From Keratinibaculum paraultunense (lineage in GTDB: Bacteria; Bacillota; Clostridia; Tissierellales; Tepidimicrobiaceae): a stretch of DNA of 64,000 nt. Position 1 is the first letter of the stretch. Each line of letters starts with the position of its first letter. A model generated the notes under the pieces. It saw nothing but the letters and a program-made list of their open reading frames with translations, ran no database searches and had not been told where the DNA came from. Shown here piece by piece: positions 1 to 9,153 of this stretch. The stretch spans positions 1,922,001 to 1,986,000 of the forward strand of contig NZ_CP068564.1 in assembly GCF_016767175.1 (NCBI RefSeq), written 5' to 3'. The translations under genes were made by a program, and so were the position numbers.

Positions 1-104
1 ATTAACCCTTCATATTGTACTGGAAGGAACCACCCTGCATAATCAACCATTTTCCCCCCAAGCTTTACATGCTCCTCATAAAGGGGAGTTTTCTTCGCTA
101 CCAT
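1..104 (-). CDS. gcvT: Aminomethyltransferase (glycine cleavage T protein), N-terminal fragment
   Basis: Only the first 34 codons lie in the window; the gene continues past the left edge. The ATG at 104-102 follows an AAGGAG-type ribosome site. The start reads [20 protein letters not shown] and continues [13 protein letters not shown], the usual beginning of GcvT, which transfers the aminomethyl carbon of glycine to tetrahydrofolate in the glycine cleavage system. Identification rests on this N-terminus alone. The gene has its own promoter at 215-243 and lies beyond the DnaA-box cluster. Confidence 0.8.
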   Translation of the reverse strand, partial: MVAKKTPLYEEHVKLGGKMVDYAGWFLPVQYEGL

Positions 105-140
105 TTTACTTACCACTCCTTCCTAAATTATCTATTATAT

Positions 141-205
141 GATACCCTAAAATTCATTATTTAAACCCTGGTACTTTTTATATAGTGATGGAATTTAAAA
201 GTATC
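141..205 (-). other. Inverted repeat in the gcvT 5' leader
   Basis: Arms at 141-155 and 191-205 pair at 12 of 15 positions and would fold the roughly 100-nt gcvT leader into one long stem. A glycine riboswitch would be a known regulator of gcv genes, but I do not recognise its conserved core here. The sequence shows only the pairing; a function is not established. Confidence 0.4.
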
Positions 206-214
206 ATTGTCTTT

Positions 215-243
215 ATTATACAAGAGAAAAAACAATATTTCAA
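215..243 (-). promoter_or_regulatory. Promoter of gcvT (sigma-A type)
   Basis: On the minus strand, TTGAAA (243-238) and TATAAT (220-215) are separated by 17 bp. Transcription would start near 208, giving a leader of about 100 nt. Confidence 0.65.
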
Positions 244-270
244 TACTAGCAATTTCATAAGTTCACAAAA

Positions 271-420
271 ATATCCACTTTATCCACTTTATCCACAGCC
301 AAGAGTGGATAACTTATGTCAACTGTTCTTTTCGGATAAAAATCTCATCTAGATAATTTATTGTTTACATAATATTTGCATATCCACATTTGAAATTTTT
401 ATCCACAAAACTTATCCACA
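271..420. promoter_or_regulatory. DnaA-box cluster
   Basis: Three perfect TTATCCACA boxes lie at 289-297, 399-407 and 412-420. One-mismatch boxes lie at 280-288, 380-388 and (opposite strand) 304-312; two-mismatch versions lie at 271-279 and (opposite strand) 331-339. The boxes at 271, 280 and 289 are directly abutted head to tail. The density is that of a replication origin or a DnaA-binding cluster. No dnaA or dnaN is in the window, and the gene orientation suggests the origin lies to the right, so a regulatory or titration cluster is more likely than oriC itself. Confidence 0.75.
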
Positions 421-1130
421 TTTAATCTATCTTTTTCATTCATTTCCTCCAAAAATTTTATTATTCCATTATATATACCTTGAGCAATTTTTTTCTGATA
501 ATTTTCTAACTGCAATAATTTTTCCTCTTCTTCATTAGATAAAAAACCACATTCTATTAAAACAGATGGTATGTTCAATCCATTCAATAAATATACATCA
601 TCTCTTTTTTGGGGAACTCGAGTATTATTTATATCTAATATTAAGCGTAATTCCTCTTGAATGCATTCAGCTAATAACTTATTTTCTTGAAAGTCTTCAT
701 TATAAAAAACTTGAGCACCATAATATCTAGAATCTTTAAAGCTATTTAAATGGATTGATAAAAATATGTCACAATTTCCTTTTTCTATTATTTCCCTTCG
801 CATATCTAAATCTTCTCTTTTTTTATCTGCTAAGGAGTTTTTATTTTCTCTTGTTATGATTACTTTACCTCCATTTTTTTCAATTATATCCTTTAATTTT
901 AATGCTATTTTTAAATTTATATCAGCTTCCAAGATTCCATTTTTGCTCACAGTACCGGGATCCATACCTCCATGACCAGGATCTATACCTATTATCTTAT
1001 CTATAATAAGTGGATTGATCGTGGGAATGGATTTATTTTTAATAAGTACTATTGATAAGATTATCAGTATACAAATTATGATTAGTAAAGAATATATATG
1101 TCTTTTTTTTACATATATTACTTTCAACAT
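399..1130 (-). CDS. cwlD: N-acetylmuramoyl-L-alanine amidase, CwlD-like
   Basis: The 243-residue protein has an N-terminal membrane anchor (about residues 11-30) and an Amidase_3 domain: the zinc-site motif GIDPGHGGMDPG near residue 48, a conserved Glu in GILEAD, and SIHLNS with the second His. CwlD cleaves the peptide side chain from muramic acid during muramic-lactam formation in the spore cortex, so it points to a spore former. The start is supported by a GAGGGGG ribosome site. The last codons (NVDKFCG and stop) are made of two DnaA boxes, so the C-terminal tail appears shaped by the neighbouring cluster. The assignment to CwlD rather than another Amidase_3 enzyme rests on size and architecture. 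Confidence 0.85.
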   Translation of the reverse strand: MLKVIYVKKRHIYSLLIIICILIILSIVLIKNKSIPTINPLIIDKIIGIDPGHGGMDPGTVSKNGILEADINLKIALKLKDIIEKNGGKVIITRENKNSLADKKREDLDMRREIIEKGNCDIFLSIHLNSFKDSRYYGAQVFYNEDFQENKLLAECIQEELRLILDINNTRVPQKRDDVYLLNGLNIPSVLIECGFLSNEEEEKLLQLENYQKKIAQGIYNGIIKFLEEMNEKDRLNVDKFCG

Positions 1131-1182
1131 ATCGCCCCCTCTAATGAAATATATGGTTAGAGAGGATTTTGTATTACAAAAA

Positions 1183-1215
1183 ACAAAAAAACTGCCAAAT
1201 TTCTATTGGCAGTTT
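1183..1215 (-). terminator. Rho-independent terminator after rpsI
   Basis: On the minus strand, the stem AACTGCCAA / TTGGCAGTT is followed by a run of T. It lies between rpsI and cwlD and ends the rplM-rpsI transcript. Confidence 0.85.
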
Positions 1216-1225
1216 CCATAAATAT

Positions 1226-1618
1226 TTATCTCTTTGAAAATTGTGGTGCTTTTCTCGCTTTCTTTAAACCATATTTCTTTCTTTCTTTCATTCGTGGGTC
1301 CCTCGTTAATAAGCCTGCTTTTTTAAGTACAGGTCTTAATTCTTCATCAGCTTCTAATAAAGCTCTTGCTATTCCATGTCTAATGGCACCAGCTTGACCT
1401 GTAAATCCTCCACCATATACATTTACAAATACATCATATTTATCCAAAGTATCTGTTATTTCCAAAGGTTCTCTAACAAGAACTTTTAATGTATCAAAAT
1501 CAAAATAATCATCTATATCTCTTTTATTTATGGTAATCTTTCCAGAACCAGGAAGTAATCTAACTCTTGCTACTGATGTCTTTCTTCTTCCTGTTCCTAT
1601 ATATTGTACATTAGCCAC
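1226..1618 (-). CDS. rpsI: 30S ribosomal protein S9
   Basis: At 130 residues this is full length for S9. It has the typical [14 protein letters not shown] start and the conserved basic C-terminus ending QFSKR, whose terminal Arg reaches the P-site tRNA in known ribosomes. It lies 27 nt downstream of rplM, as in most bacteria, and is followed by a strong terminator. Confidence 0.98.
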   Translation of the reverse strand: MANVQYIGTGRRKTSVARVRLLPGSGKITINKRDIDDYFDFDTLKVLVREPLEITDTLDKYDVFVNVYGGGFTGQAGAIRHGIARALLEADEELRPVLKKAGLLTRDPRMKERKKYGLKKARKAPQFSKR

Positions 1619-1645
1619 TTATAAAGCCCTCCTTTCTAATAACAA

Positions 1646-2074
1646 TTAGAATTCATATAATTCTGGTTGTTGTGCTTCATGATTATGTTCCGGTCCACTA
1701 TATACTCTCAACTTTTTAATCATTTTTCTTCCTAATCTATTCTTAGGCAACATCCCTTTTACTGCTAAATATATAGCTTTTTCTGGATTTTCCTTCATCA
1801 TTCTACTATAAGGTATGGTTCTTAATCCTCCTGGATACCCTGTATGATATCTATATTTTTTCTGTTCCAATTTTTTCCCTGTCAATTTTACTTTATCAGC
1901 ATTTATAATTATTACATAATCCCCAGTATCTACATGAGGAGTATATATAGGTTTATGTTTTCCTCTCAATATAGTAGCTACTTCTGAAGCTAATCTACCT
2001 AATACCTTACCTTCTGCATCTATTACATACCATTTTCTATCAATTTCATTTGGTTTAGCCATATAACTATTCAT
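1646..2074 (-). CDS. rplM: 50S ribosomal protein L13
   Basis: The 142-residue L13 has the start [19 protein letters not shown] and the conserved [12 protein letters not shown] segment. L13 binds 23S rRNA early in large-subunit assembly. The ATG follows AAGGAGGG. The gene has its own promoter and a short leader resembling the L13 autoregulatory leader, separating it from truA upstream. Confidence 0.98.
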   Translation of the reverse strand: MNSYMAKPNEIDRKWYVIDAEGKVLGRLASEVATILRGKHKPIYTPHVDTGDYVIIINADKVKLTGKKLEQKKYRYHTGYPGGLRTIPYSRMMKENPEKAIYLAVKGMLPKNRLGRKMIKKLRVYSGPEHNHEAQQPELYEF

Positions 2075-2136
2075 CTTTTTCCCTCCTTATCTAACATTGA
2101 GTTGTGTCTCAAAGTTCCGGGGCTTTTTAAACACTC
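2075..2136 (-). ncRNA. L13-type leader of rplM-rpsI
   Basis: The roughly 60-nt untranslated leader contains AAAAGCCCCGG, then a TTGAGACACAACTCAA hairpin just ahead of the ribosome site. Its size, position and GCCCCGG segment resemble the Firmicutes L13 leader, through which L13 represses its own operon. The match is from memory, without a covariance model. Confidence 0.55.
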
Positions 2137-2142
2137 TTATAT

Positions 2143-2171
2143 ATTCTAATACAAGGCAATATCAATGTCAA
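2143..2171 (-). promoter_or_regulatory. Promoter of rplM-rpsI
   Basis: Minus-strand TTGACA (2171-2166), 17-bp spacer, TAGAAT (2148-2143). It lies directly after the truA stop codon and implies transcription from about 2136. Confidence 0.8.
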
Positions 2172-2180
2172 GACGTATTT

Positions 2181-2915
2181 TTAATAATAAACTCTTTCCA
2201 AAAAAAGCCCTTGCGGTGGCGCTGTAGGTCCTGCTAAATTTCTATTTTTAGATTCTATAATATGTGAAATATCACAGGGTTTTAATTTACCTTGTCCAAT
2301 CTCTATTAGGGTACCTACTATTATCCTAACCATATTGTATAAAAATCCATTTCCTTCTATTTTAAATAATATTAACTCATTTTTCTTACTTAAATATGCA
2401 TTGCTTATTGTTCTAACAGTACTCCTTACGTTGCTATTAGATGCCATAAAGGCTGAAAAATCATGAGTACCTATAACATACTTTGCTCCCTCTTTCATAT
2501 TCTTATAATTCAAAGGATAGGGAACATGATATACAAATCTTCTATATATAGGATTTCTTATAGGATTATTATATATTAGGTACATATACTTTTTGCCAAT
2601 AGCATCATATCTTGCATGAAAATCACAAGGTACTTCTTCTGATTCAATTATTGATATATCTTCTGGAAGTTTAGTATTTAATGCATATTTAAATTTATCT
2701 GGAGGAATAAAGGAGTTAGTCAAAAAATTGGCTACCTGCCCTAATGCATGAACTCCACTATCTGTCCTTCCAGAGGCTATTAAATTTACTTCTTCACCAG
2801 TAATACATTTTATAGCCCTTTCTATTTCACCTTGAATGCTATCTCCCTTTAACTGCTTTTGCCAACCTATATAGTTGGTACCTTCATATTGTATTGTTAA
2901 TTTTATATTAGGCAT
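2181..2915 (-). CDS. truA: tRNA pseudouridine(38-40) synthase TruA
   Basis: The 244-residue enzyme isomerises uridines 38-40 in the anticodon arm of many tRNAs. The catalytic motif ASGRTDSGVHALGQ (Asp near residue 52) and the C-terminal GNGFLYNMVRIIVGTL are present. It is the last gene after ecfA1-ecfA2-ecfT, 9 nt from ecfT, the common order in Firmicutes. Confidence 0.96.
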   Translation of the reverse strand: MPNIKLTIQYEGTNYIGWQKQLKGDSIQGEIERAIKCITGEEVNLIASGRTDSGVHALGQVANFLTNSFIPPDKFKYALNTKLPEDISIIESEEVPCDFHARYDAIGKKYMYLIYNNPIRNPIYRRFVYHVPYPLNYKNMKEGAKYVIGTHDFSAFMASNSNVRSTVRTISNAYLSKKNELILFKIEGNGFLYNMVRIIVGTLIEIGQGKLKPCDISHIIESKNRNLAGPTAPPQGLFLERVYY

Positions 2916-2924
2916 ATTATCCCT

Positions 2925-3731
2925 CTATATATAGGATATATATTTAGTAGACATTATAAATCCAAAGAATATGGCACATATACTAATTGCCAAGATATCG
3001 TTGGGTTTAAGCTTTAATTCATTTAATCTAGTCCTATTCTCTCCCCCACGATAACATCTAGCCTCCATTGCATTTGCTAGCTCATCTGCCCTTCTAAATG
3101 CATTTATAAATAAAGGCACTAGTAAAGGAACCAAATTTTTAGCACGATTCATTATATTACCCGATTCAAAATCTGCTCCTCTTGCCATTTGTGCTTTCAT
3201 AATCTTATCTGTTTCTTCTAATAATGTGGGTATAAACCTTAAGGCAATGGTCATCATCATAGCCAATTCATGAGCTGGTAAACCAACTTTTCTAAAGGGG
3301 GATAGTAACTTTTCTATACCATCAGTTAAGGATATGGGGGATGTTGTCAATGTTAAAAGGGAAGTCCCTGTTATTAAAAATATAAGTCTTAGTGCCATAA
3401 ATGTAGCTTGACTTAATCCTTCCTTAGTTATAGTGATAGGTCCTAGGGCTAAAAGTACTTCCCCTTTGGTAAATAGGGTATTTATAACAAAAGTTATAAT
3501 TATTATAGGCATTAAGGGTTTTAAACCTTTAAATACATATTTAACAGGAATTTCAGATAGTTTTATGCTAACAAGTATAAAGGCTAATATTAATATATAT
3601 GGATAAAATGTATCTATAAAAAATAATGAAATTATAAACATAGCTACTATTAAAATTTTTATCCTTGGGTCCAATCTATGGACAAATGTATCTTTTGGGA
3701 AATATTGACCTATCGTTATATCTTTAAGCAT
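2925..3731 (-). CDS. ecfT: Energy-coupling factor transporter transmembrane protein EcfT
   Basis: The 268-residue membrane protein couples the two ATPases to exchangeable substrate-binding S components for vitamins and cobalt or nickel. It begins with the family's [18 protein letters not shown] segment, has several hydrophobic segments, and carries the cytoplasmic coupling motifs MARGADF and MEARCYRGG. It overlaps ecfA2 by 8 nt. No S component is encoded nearby, which fits a shared (group II) ECF module. Confidence 0.95.
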   Translation of the reverse strand: MLKDITIGQYFPKDTFVHRLDPRIKILIVAMFIISLFFIDTFYPYILILAFILVSIKLSEIPVKYVFKGLKPLMPIIIITFVINTLFTKGEVLLALGPITITKEGLSQATFMALRLIFLITGTSLLTLTTSPISLTDGIEKLLSPFRKVGLPAHELAMMMTIALRFIPTLLEETDKIMKAQMARGADFESGNIMNRAKNLVPLLVPLFINAFRRADELANAMEARCYRGGENRTRLNELKLKPNDILAISICAIFFGFIMSTKYISYI

Positions 3732-4587
3732 TTTTTCTACTCCTTAAATATCTTAATATTTCTTCCTTAGCCTCTTCTACAGTTATTATATCATCTCTCA
3801 CTTCATTTCCTTTCTTTTTATATTGCCGCATAAACATCGTAATTTGAGGTATTCCTAATCCCATCTGCTCTAATTTTTCAGCCTGTTTAAATATCTCCCT
3901 GGTTTTCCCTTCCATAGCTATTTCTCCTTCATACATCACTATTATTTTATTTACAAGTTTAGCAATATCCTCCATACTATGAGAAACTAAAATTATGGTT
4001 ATACCTTCTTCTTCATATAAGGATTGAATCCTTCCTAATACTTCATCTCTTCCTCTTGGGTCAAGTCCTGCAGTGGGCTCATCTAATACTAATACTTCTG
4101 GTTTCATTGCCAATATTCCTGCTATAGCAACTCTTCTTTTTTGTCCTCCACTTAATTCAAAAGGGGATCTATCCTTTATAGAATCATAGTCTAATCCTAC
4201 TAATTCTATAGCTTTTTTCACCCGTGATTTTATTTCATCTTCTTCTAATCCTAAGTTTTTAGGTCCAAAGGCTACATCCTTATATACAGTTTCTTCAAAT
4301 AGTTGATACTCTGGATATTGAAACACTAATCCTACTTTTTGTCTTATCTCTCTTAAATTAACCTCATTTGAAGTTATATCTATTCCATCTATAATTATTT
4401 TCCCAGATGTAGGTCTTATTAAGCCATTTAAATGCTGTACCAATGTAGATTTTCCAGAACCAGTATGCCCTATAAGCCCAATAAAGTCTCCTCTAGCTAT
4501 ATCTAAGTTTATATTGTTTAAAGCCTTTTTTTCGAAGGGAGTACCTGGATTATATATATAATTTAAGTTCTCTATTTTTATTATCAT
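3724..4587 (-). CDS. ecfA2: ECF transporter ATP-binding protein EcfA2
   Basis: This 287-residue ABC ATPase has Walker [10 protein letters not shown] (near residue 39), a Q-loop [10 protein letters not shown], signature LSGGQKRR, Walker B VLVLDEPT and the switch His of LVSHS. It pairs with EcfA1 in the ECF energizing module. It overlaps ecfA1 by 4 nt and ecfT by 8 nt, implying translational coupling. Its place as second ATPase gene before ecfT supports the A2 name. Confidence 0.94.
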   Translation of the reverse strand: MIIKIENLNYIYNPGTPFEKKALNNINLDIARGDFIGLIGHTGSGKSTLVQHLNGLIRPTSGKIIIDGIDITSNEVNLREIRQKVGLVFQYPEYQLFEETVYKDVAFGPKNLGLEEDEIKSRVKKAIELVGLDYDSIKDRSPFELSGGQKRRVAIAGILAMKPEVLVLDEPTAGLDPRGRDEVLGRIQSLYEEEGITIILVSHSMEDIAKLVNKIIVMYEGEIAMEGKTREIFKQAEKLEQMGLGIPQITMFMRQYKKKGNEVRDDIITVEEAKEEILRYLRSRKNA

Positions 4588-5426
4588 AGAGCATTCACCA
4601 ATTCCTCTACTGTTAATATACTAGTATCTATATTTATGCCTTCTTTTTTTAATTCATAAGCTAGTTCTGTTACTTGAGGTACATCTAGCCCTAATGCTTT
4701 CATCCTTTCTACCTGACTAAATATCTCTCTAGGGTTACCTTCCATTACTATTTGTCCTTTTTTTATTACTAATATTCTATCAGCTTCAACAGCTTCGTCC
4801 ATATAGTGAGTTATATGAACTATTGTTTTATGTTCTTCTTTATTGAGTTTTTTTATGGTGTTTATTATTTCTTTTCTACCATTGGGATCTAACATAGCGG
4901 TTGGTTCATCTAATATTATACATTCGGGTCGCATGGCTAGTATTCCTGCTATGGCTACTCTTTGTTTTTGCCCACCAGAAAGAAGATGGGGTGCATGTTT
5001 TTTATATTCAGTCATCTCTACTAGCTCTAAAGCTTCATCTACCCTTTTTCTTATTTCTTCAGGTGGAATTCCTAAATTTTCAGGACCAAAGGCTACATCT
5101 TCTTCAACAATAGTAGCTACTAGTTGATTATCAGGATTTTGAAATACCATACCTGCTGTTTCTCTTATATACCAAATTTTATCTTCATCTTTAGTATTCA
5201 TACCATTAACATATACATCCCCTTTGGTAGGTAATAAAAGTCCATTCATGAGCTTAGCTAGAGTAGATTTCCCTGAGCCATTATGCCCAAGAATTACTAA
5301 ATGCTCTCCTTTTTTTATGGAGATATTTATATCTTTAATAGCTATCAATTTATCTTCTTCTCCTAAGGAGTTATAAGAGTTATATTCATAAGTTACATTT
5401 TCAATCTTTATCATTTCTTCTGCCAT
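4584..5426 (-). CDS. ecfA1: ECF transporter ATP-binding protein EcfA1
   Basis: This 280-residue ABC ATPase is the first gene of ecfA1-ecfA2-ecfT-truA. It shows Walker [11 protein letters not shown]-loop FQNPDNQL, signature LSGGQKQR, Walker [14 protein letters not shown] and switch HITH. It has its own promoter (5461-5489), so the module can be expressed apart from the ribosomal operon upstream. Confidence 0.94.
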   Translation of the reverse strand: MAEEMIKIENVTYEYNSYNSLGEEDKLIAIKDINISIKKGEHLVILGHNGSGKSTLAKLMNGLLLPTKGDVYVNGMNTKDEDKIWYIRETAGMVFQNPDNQLVATIVEEDVAFGPENLGIPPEEIRKRVDEALELVEMTEYKKHAPHLLSGGQKQRVAIAGILAMRPECIILDEPTAMLDPNGRKEIINTIKKLNKEEHKTIVHITHYMDEAVEADRILVIKKGQIVMEGNPREIFSQVERMKALGLDVPQVTELAYELKKEGINIDTSILTVEELVNAL

Positions 5427-5460
5427 TTCTATCCCCTAACTTTTATTTATTTCCATAAAT

Positions 5461-5489
5461 AATATAACATAAGGATATGCTTTAATCAA
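5461..5489 (-). promoter_or_regulatory. Promoter of ecfA1-ecfA2-ecfT-truA
   Basis: Minus-strand TTGATT (5489-5484), 17-bp spacer, TATATT (5466-5461). It lies between the hairpin after rplQ and the ecfA1 start. Confidence 0.65.
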
Positions 5490-5528
5490 TGTATATGAAA
5501 TAAAATTAAATTAGGGACTAAGTAATTG

Positions 5529-5559
5529 CTTAAGGAGACCAAAGGTCTCCCCTACTTAA
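5529..5559 (-). terminator. Hairpin after rplQ, probable operon end
   Basis: The stem GGAGACC / GGTCTCC (5534-5540 / 5544-5550) with a 3-nt loop is extended by pairing TTAAG/CTTAA flanks. It lies just after rplQ, the last gene of the long ribosomal operon. The following T-tract is weak, so termination may be partial. Confidence 0.55.
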
Positions 5560-5570
5560 TCCCCAACTTC

Positions 5571-5912
5571 TTATACCAATTCTATAATGGCTATTTCCGC
5601 ACCATCTCCTCTGCGAGGTCCTAGTTTCAATACTCTAGTATATCCTCCATCCCTTTCAGAGTAATTTGGTGCAATTTCCTCAAATAATTTAGTTACCACA
5701 TCTTCATCATATATATAAGCTAATACTTGCCTTCGTGCATGTAAATCTCCTCTTTTAGCAAGAGTAATCATTTTTTCAGCCATTCTTTGAGTTTCTTTTG
5801 CTCTAGGAACAGTAGTCTCTATCCTACCATTTCTAAAAAGAGATGTTACTTGATTCCTAAGCATCGCTTTCCTATGAGCAGTAGGGCGACCAAGTTTTCT
5901 CAATGTAGCCAT
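5571..5912 (-). CDS. rplQ: 50S ribosomal protein L17
   Basis: The 113-residue L17 has the diagnostic start [20 protein letters not shown]. It ends the S10-spc-alpha cluster directly after rpoA, its normal place, and is followed by a hairpin and then a new promoter for the ECF module. Confidence 0.98.
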   Translation of the reverse strand: MATLRKLGRPTAHRKAMLRNQVTSLFRNGRIETTVPRAKETQRMAEKMITLAKRGDLHARRQVLAYIYDEDVVTKLFEEIAPNYSERDGGYTRVLKLGPRRGDGAEIAIIELV

Positions 5913-5939
5913 ATTTATCCCTCCTTCATATCCTTCTTA

Positions 5940-6887
5940 CTATTCATCACTTTCCTTTAAAGATAAACCTAATTCAGCTAGTTTGTTTTGAATTTCCTCA
6001 AGGGATTTTTTACCAAGATTTCTTACCTTCATCATATCCTCTGCTGTTTTTTGAGTTAATTCTTCTACTGTATTGATACCTGCTCTCTTTAAACAGTTAT
6101 AACTTCGAACTGATAAATCTAGTTCTTCTACTGTCATTTCTAATACCTTTTCTTTTTCATCTTCTTCTTTTTCTACCATTATTTCTACGTCATTTACATG
6201 TTCTGTTAAATTAATAAATAAATTCAAATGTTCGGTAAGTATCTTTGCACCTAATGAAGTAGCTTCTTCTGGAGTTAAAGTACCATCTGTCCATACTTCT
6301 AGGGTTAATTTGTCATAATCCGTAATTTGTCCTACTCTAGTGTTTTCAACTAAAAAATTAACCTTCTTAACAGGAGTAAATGAAGAATCCACAGGAATAA
6401 CCCCTACTGGTTGACCTTCTCTTTTATTCCTTTCAGCTACACTATAACCTCGACCTTTTATCATTTCCATTTCCATATATAACTCTCCATCTTCATTGAT
6501 GGTAGCTATATATAAATCCTTGTTTAGTATTTCTACATCAGGACCTGTAATGATATCTCCAGCTGTAACAACTTTTGGTCCTTTAGCTTCTAATCTTAAG
6601 GTCACTGGTTCATCAGAATATATTTTAGCTGCTATATCCTTTATATTTAATATTATCTCAGGAACATCTTCTAATACACCTGGTACCGTTGAAAACTCAT
6701 GTAATACCCCTTGAATACTTACAGAAGATACAGCTGCCCCAGGTAATGATGATAATAATACACGTCTTAAGCTATTACCTAAGGTAGTACCATATCCCCT
6801 TTCAAGAGGTTCTACTACAAACTTACCATAAGTGTTATCTTCATTCACTTCAACAATCTCTATATTTGGCTTTTCAATCTCTATCAT
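5940..6887 (-). CDS. rpoA: DNA-directed RNA polymerase subunit alpha
   Basis: The 315-residue subunit has an N-terminal assembly domain ([21 protein letters not shown]) and, after a charged linker near residues 228-240, the C-terminal domain ([16 protein letters not shown] and [12 protein letters not shown]) that contacts upstream DNA and activators. The length is standard. It sits between rpsD and rplQ as in other Firmicutes. Confidence 0.98.
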   Translation of the reverse strand: MIEIEKPNIEIVEVNEDNTYGKFVVEPLERGYGTTLGNSLRRVLLSSLPGAAVSSVSIQGVLHEFSTVPGVLEDVPEIILNIKDIAAKIYSDEPVTLRLEAKGPKVVTAGDIITGPDVEILNKDLYIATINEDGELYMEMEMIKGRGYSVAERNKREGQPVGVIPVDSSFTPVKKVNFLVENTRVGQITDYDKLTLEVWTDGTLTPEEATSLGAKILTEHLNLFINLTEHVNDVEIMVEKEEDEKEKVLEMTVEELDLSVRSYNCLKRAGINTVEELTQKTAEDMMKVRNLGKKSLEEIQNKLAELGLSLKESDE

Positions 6888-6958
6888 TTAACATTAACCC
6901 TCCTTGTTTTTTATATTATCAAAGGACGAGGGCAACTGATTCTAATATATTATTACTA

Positions 6959-7582
6959 TTATTTAGAATACAACTCAACGATTAAGTGTTCTTCTACTGG
7001 AATGTCAATATCTTCTCTAGATGGTTCAGCTATAATCTTACCCTTCATTTCTTCAGGACTAACATCTAACCAACTAACTGTACTTCCTCTATGGTTTTCT
7101 ATAAGCTCCTTAAATTTAGGACTATTTTTGCTTCTACTTTTAACTTCTATTTCATCACCCACTTTTAATATAGATGATGGTACATCAACTTTTTTTCCAT
7201 TAACAGTAAAATGTCCATGGGTAACTAACTGTCTTGCCTCTGCTCTAGAGGAAGCAAATCCCATCCTATATACTACATTATCCATTCTTAATTCTAATAA
7301 CTTCAATAAGTTCTCACCTGTAATACCGTGCATTTTGTCAGCCATATCAAAGTATTTTCTCATTTGAGATTCTTGAATCCCATAAAATCTACGCACTTTT
7401 TGTTTTTCTCTTAACTGTAATCCATATTCTGTTAATTTTTTTCTGGATCGCCCATGTTGCCCTGGTATATAATTTCTCTTGGACATTGGGCATTTATCAG
7501 TATAGCATTTATCTCCTTTTAAATATAATTTTTGACCTTCTCTTCTACATAATCTACATACTGGTCCTGTATATCTAGACAT
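6959..7582 (-). CDS. rpsD: 30S ribosomal protein S4
   Basis: This is a 207-residue zinc-type S4 with CRLCRR near the N-terminus and a second Cys pair of the form CYTDKC, followed by PGQHG and the S4 RNA-binding domain ([16 protein letters not shown]). It nucleates 30S assembly. In Bacillus rpsD is an autonomous unit, but here it is inside the alpha operon before rpoA. Confidence 0.98.
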   Translation of the reverse strand: MSRYTGPVCRLCRREGQKLYLKGDKCYTDKCPMSKRNYIPGQHGRSRKKLTEYGLQLREKQKVRRFYGIQESQMRKYFDMADKMHGITGENLLKLLELRMDNVVYRMGFASSRAEARQLVTHGHFTVNGKKVDVPSSILKVGDEIEVKSRSKNSPKFKELIENHRGSTVSWLDVSPEEMKGKIIAEPSREDIDIPVEEHLIVELYSK

Positions 7583-7600
7583 ATATTCACACCTCCTATA

Positions 7601-8014
7601 TTAAACTCTTCTACGTTTTGGTGGTCTACAACCATTGTGTGGAATTGGAGTTACATCTTTTATTAAGCTTACCTCCAAACCTGCTGCTTGAAGAGATCTT
7701 ATTGCCGCTTCTCTTCCAGCACCTGGCCCTTTTACATATACTTCTATTGTTTTTAAACCATGTTCCATAGCCTTTCTTGCAGCTTCTTCTGCAGCTTGTT
7801 GTGCTGCGAAAGGTGTAGATTTTCTTGAACCTTTAAAACCTAATTGTCCTGCACTAGACCAAGAAATAACGTTGCCTTGCATATCGGTAAGGCTAACCAT
7901 GGTGTTGTTAAATGTTGAAATAATATGAGCTTGACCTCTCTCTATATTTTTACGTTCTCTTTTTCTAACACGAGTAGCTTTGCCTTTTTTAGTTTTTACT
8001 TTTTTAACTGCCAC
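7601..8014 (-). CDS. rpsK: 30S ribosomal protein S11
   Basis: The 137-residue S11 contains [18 protein letters not shown] and ends with [11 protein letters not shown], which lines the mRNA exit region with S7. Translation starts at GTG after GGAGGGAA. The N-terminus is lysine-rich and a few residues longer than typical. Confidence 0.98.
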   Translation of the reverse strand: MAVKKVKTKKGKATRVRKRERKNIERGQAHIISTFNNTMVSLTDMQGNVISWSSAGQLGFKGSRKSTPFAAQQAAEEAARKAMEHGLKTIEVYVKGPGAGREAAIRSLQAAGLEVSLIKDVTPIPHNGCRPPKRRRV

Positions 8015-8034
8015 TTAGCTTCCCTCCTTTATCT

Positions 8035-8403
8035 CTACTTCTTAGCTTTTTTACCAATTTGTTTTCTAGGACCTTTACATGTTCTTGCATTTGTCCTAGT
8101 TCTCTGCCCTCTTGATGGAAGTCCTTTTCTTTGTCTCATTCCTCTATAGCAATTGATTTCTCTTAACCTCTTTTTATTCATTGCAACTTCTCTTCTAAGA
8201 TCACCTTCAACTTTATATTCATCTATTATATTTCTTAGAGTATTAATTTCTGCTTCAGTTAAATCTTTAACTCTAGTATCTGGATCTATACCTGCTTTTT
8301 TTAATATTTCATTAGATCTAGATCTGCCTATTCCATAAATATAGGTTAAACCAATCTCAATTCTTTTGTCTCTTGGTAAATCAACACCTGCAATTCTCGC
8401 CAT
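8035..8403 (-). CDS. rpsM: 30S ribosomal protein S13
   Basis: The 122-residue S13 starts [20 protein letters not shown] and has the basic tail [17 protein letters not shown] that contacts P-site tRNA. It follows rpmJ and precedes rpsK, the conserved order. Confidence 0.98.
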   Translation of the reverse strand: MARIAGVDLPRDKRIEIGLTYIYGIGRSRSNEILKKAGIDPDTRVKDLTEAEINTLRNIIDEYKVEGDLRREVAMNKKRLREINCYRGMRQRKGLPSRGQRTRTNARTCKGPRKQIGKKAKK

Positions 8404-8426
8404 TACTAATTACACCTCCTAATTAT

Positions 8427-8540
<114 letters not shown>

Positions 8541-8557
8541 CTAAATCCCCTCCTATG

Positions 8558-8776
8558 CTACTTCTTTCGCCAGGTTATTCGCCCCCTAGATAAGTCATAG
8601 GGCGATAATTCTACTACTACCTTGTCTCCAGGAAGTATTCTTATATAGTTCATCCTCAATTTTCCAGAAATATGAGCTAATATCTCGTGCCCATTTTCCA
8701 ATTCCACCTTAAAAATAGCATTTGGCAGGGCCTCTACAACAGTACCCTCCACTTCTATTACATCTTTTTTAGACAT
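8558..8776 (-). CDS. infA: Translation initiation factor IF-1
   Basis: The 72-residue S1-like OB-fold protein starts [19 protein letters not shown] and contains [22 protein letters not shown]-1 occupies the A site of the 30S during initiation. It follows the KOW-domain gene and precedes rpmJ. Confidence 0.98.
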   Translation of the reverse strand: MSKKDVIEVEGTVVEALPNAIFKVELENGHEILAHISGKLRMNYIRILPGDKVVVELSPYDLSRGRITWRKK

Positions 8777-8806
8777 TAAGTTATCGAACCTCCTATTTCA
8801 CCGTTT

Positions 8807-9088
8807 TCAAAAATTCTTATTGAAAGGTTCTAACAATTTTCTAATATAAGCATTATTTATTTTTATATTATTATCCAACTTGTATTTTAATTCAGGTAAT
8901 ACAGTGTTGTAAACTGTTAAATGTTTTATCTTCTTCTTCTTAGGTTTATCAAGCTTTCTTAGATCACCATCTACTATTAAAACATGTTGGTCGTCTACAA
9001 TACTTAATACTAAGAAAATTCTACCTTTATCTCTCCCGGCTCTCGACTTAACCACCTGTCCAATGGTTATGTCGCTAGTTGAATCCAT
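8807..9088 (-). CDS. KOW domain RNA-binding protein, L14e-like
   Basis: The small protein is 93 residues from the preferred ATG at 9088, which follows AGAGGTG; a GTG three codons upstream is part of that ribosome site. It contains a KOW-type motif (GQVVKSRAGRDKGRIFLVL) and a basic PKKKKIKHL segment. This family is found between adk or map and infA in clostridia and is presumed to bind RNA or the ribosome; no specific role is known to me. Confidence 0.85.
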   Translation of the reverse strand: MDSTSDITIGQVVKSRAGRDKGRIFLVLSIVDDQHVLIVDGDLRKLDKPKKKKIKHLTVYNTVLPELKYKLDNNIKINNAYIRKLLEPFNKNF

Positions 9089-9125
9089 AGAGTTCACCTC
9101 TTTATTGGGAACTTATTTCAATCAG

Positions 9126-9148
9126 GAGAAAGGCCTAATGCCTTTCTC
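9126..9148 (-). other. Hairpin between adk and the KOW gene
   Basis: A perfect 9-bp stem (GAGAAAGGC / GCCTTTCTC) with a 5-nt loop lies 5 nt after the adk stop. No T-tract follows, so it looks like an attenuator or processing site. It occupies the place where map is usually found. Confidence 0.6.
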
Positions 9149-9153
9149 TATAG

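Noticed and set aside
141-210. Glycine riboswitch in front of gcvT
   Set aside because: Leader is short and the conserved aptamer segments are not seen.
271-420. oriC proper
   Set aside because: No dnaA, dnaN or typical origin neighbours, and gene direction suggests the fork arrives from the right; kept as a DnaA-box cluster.
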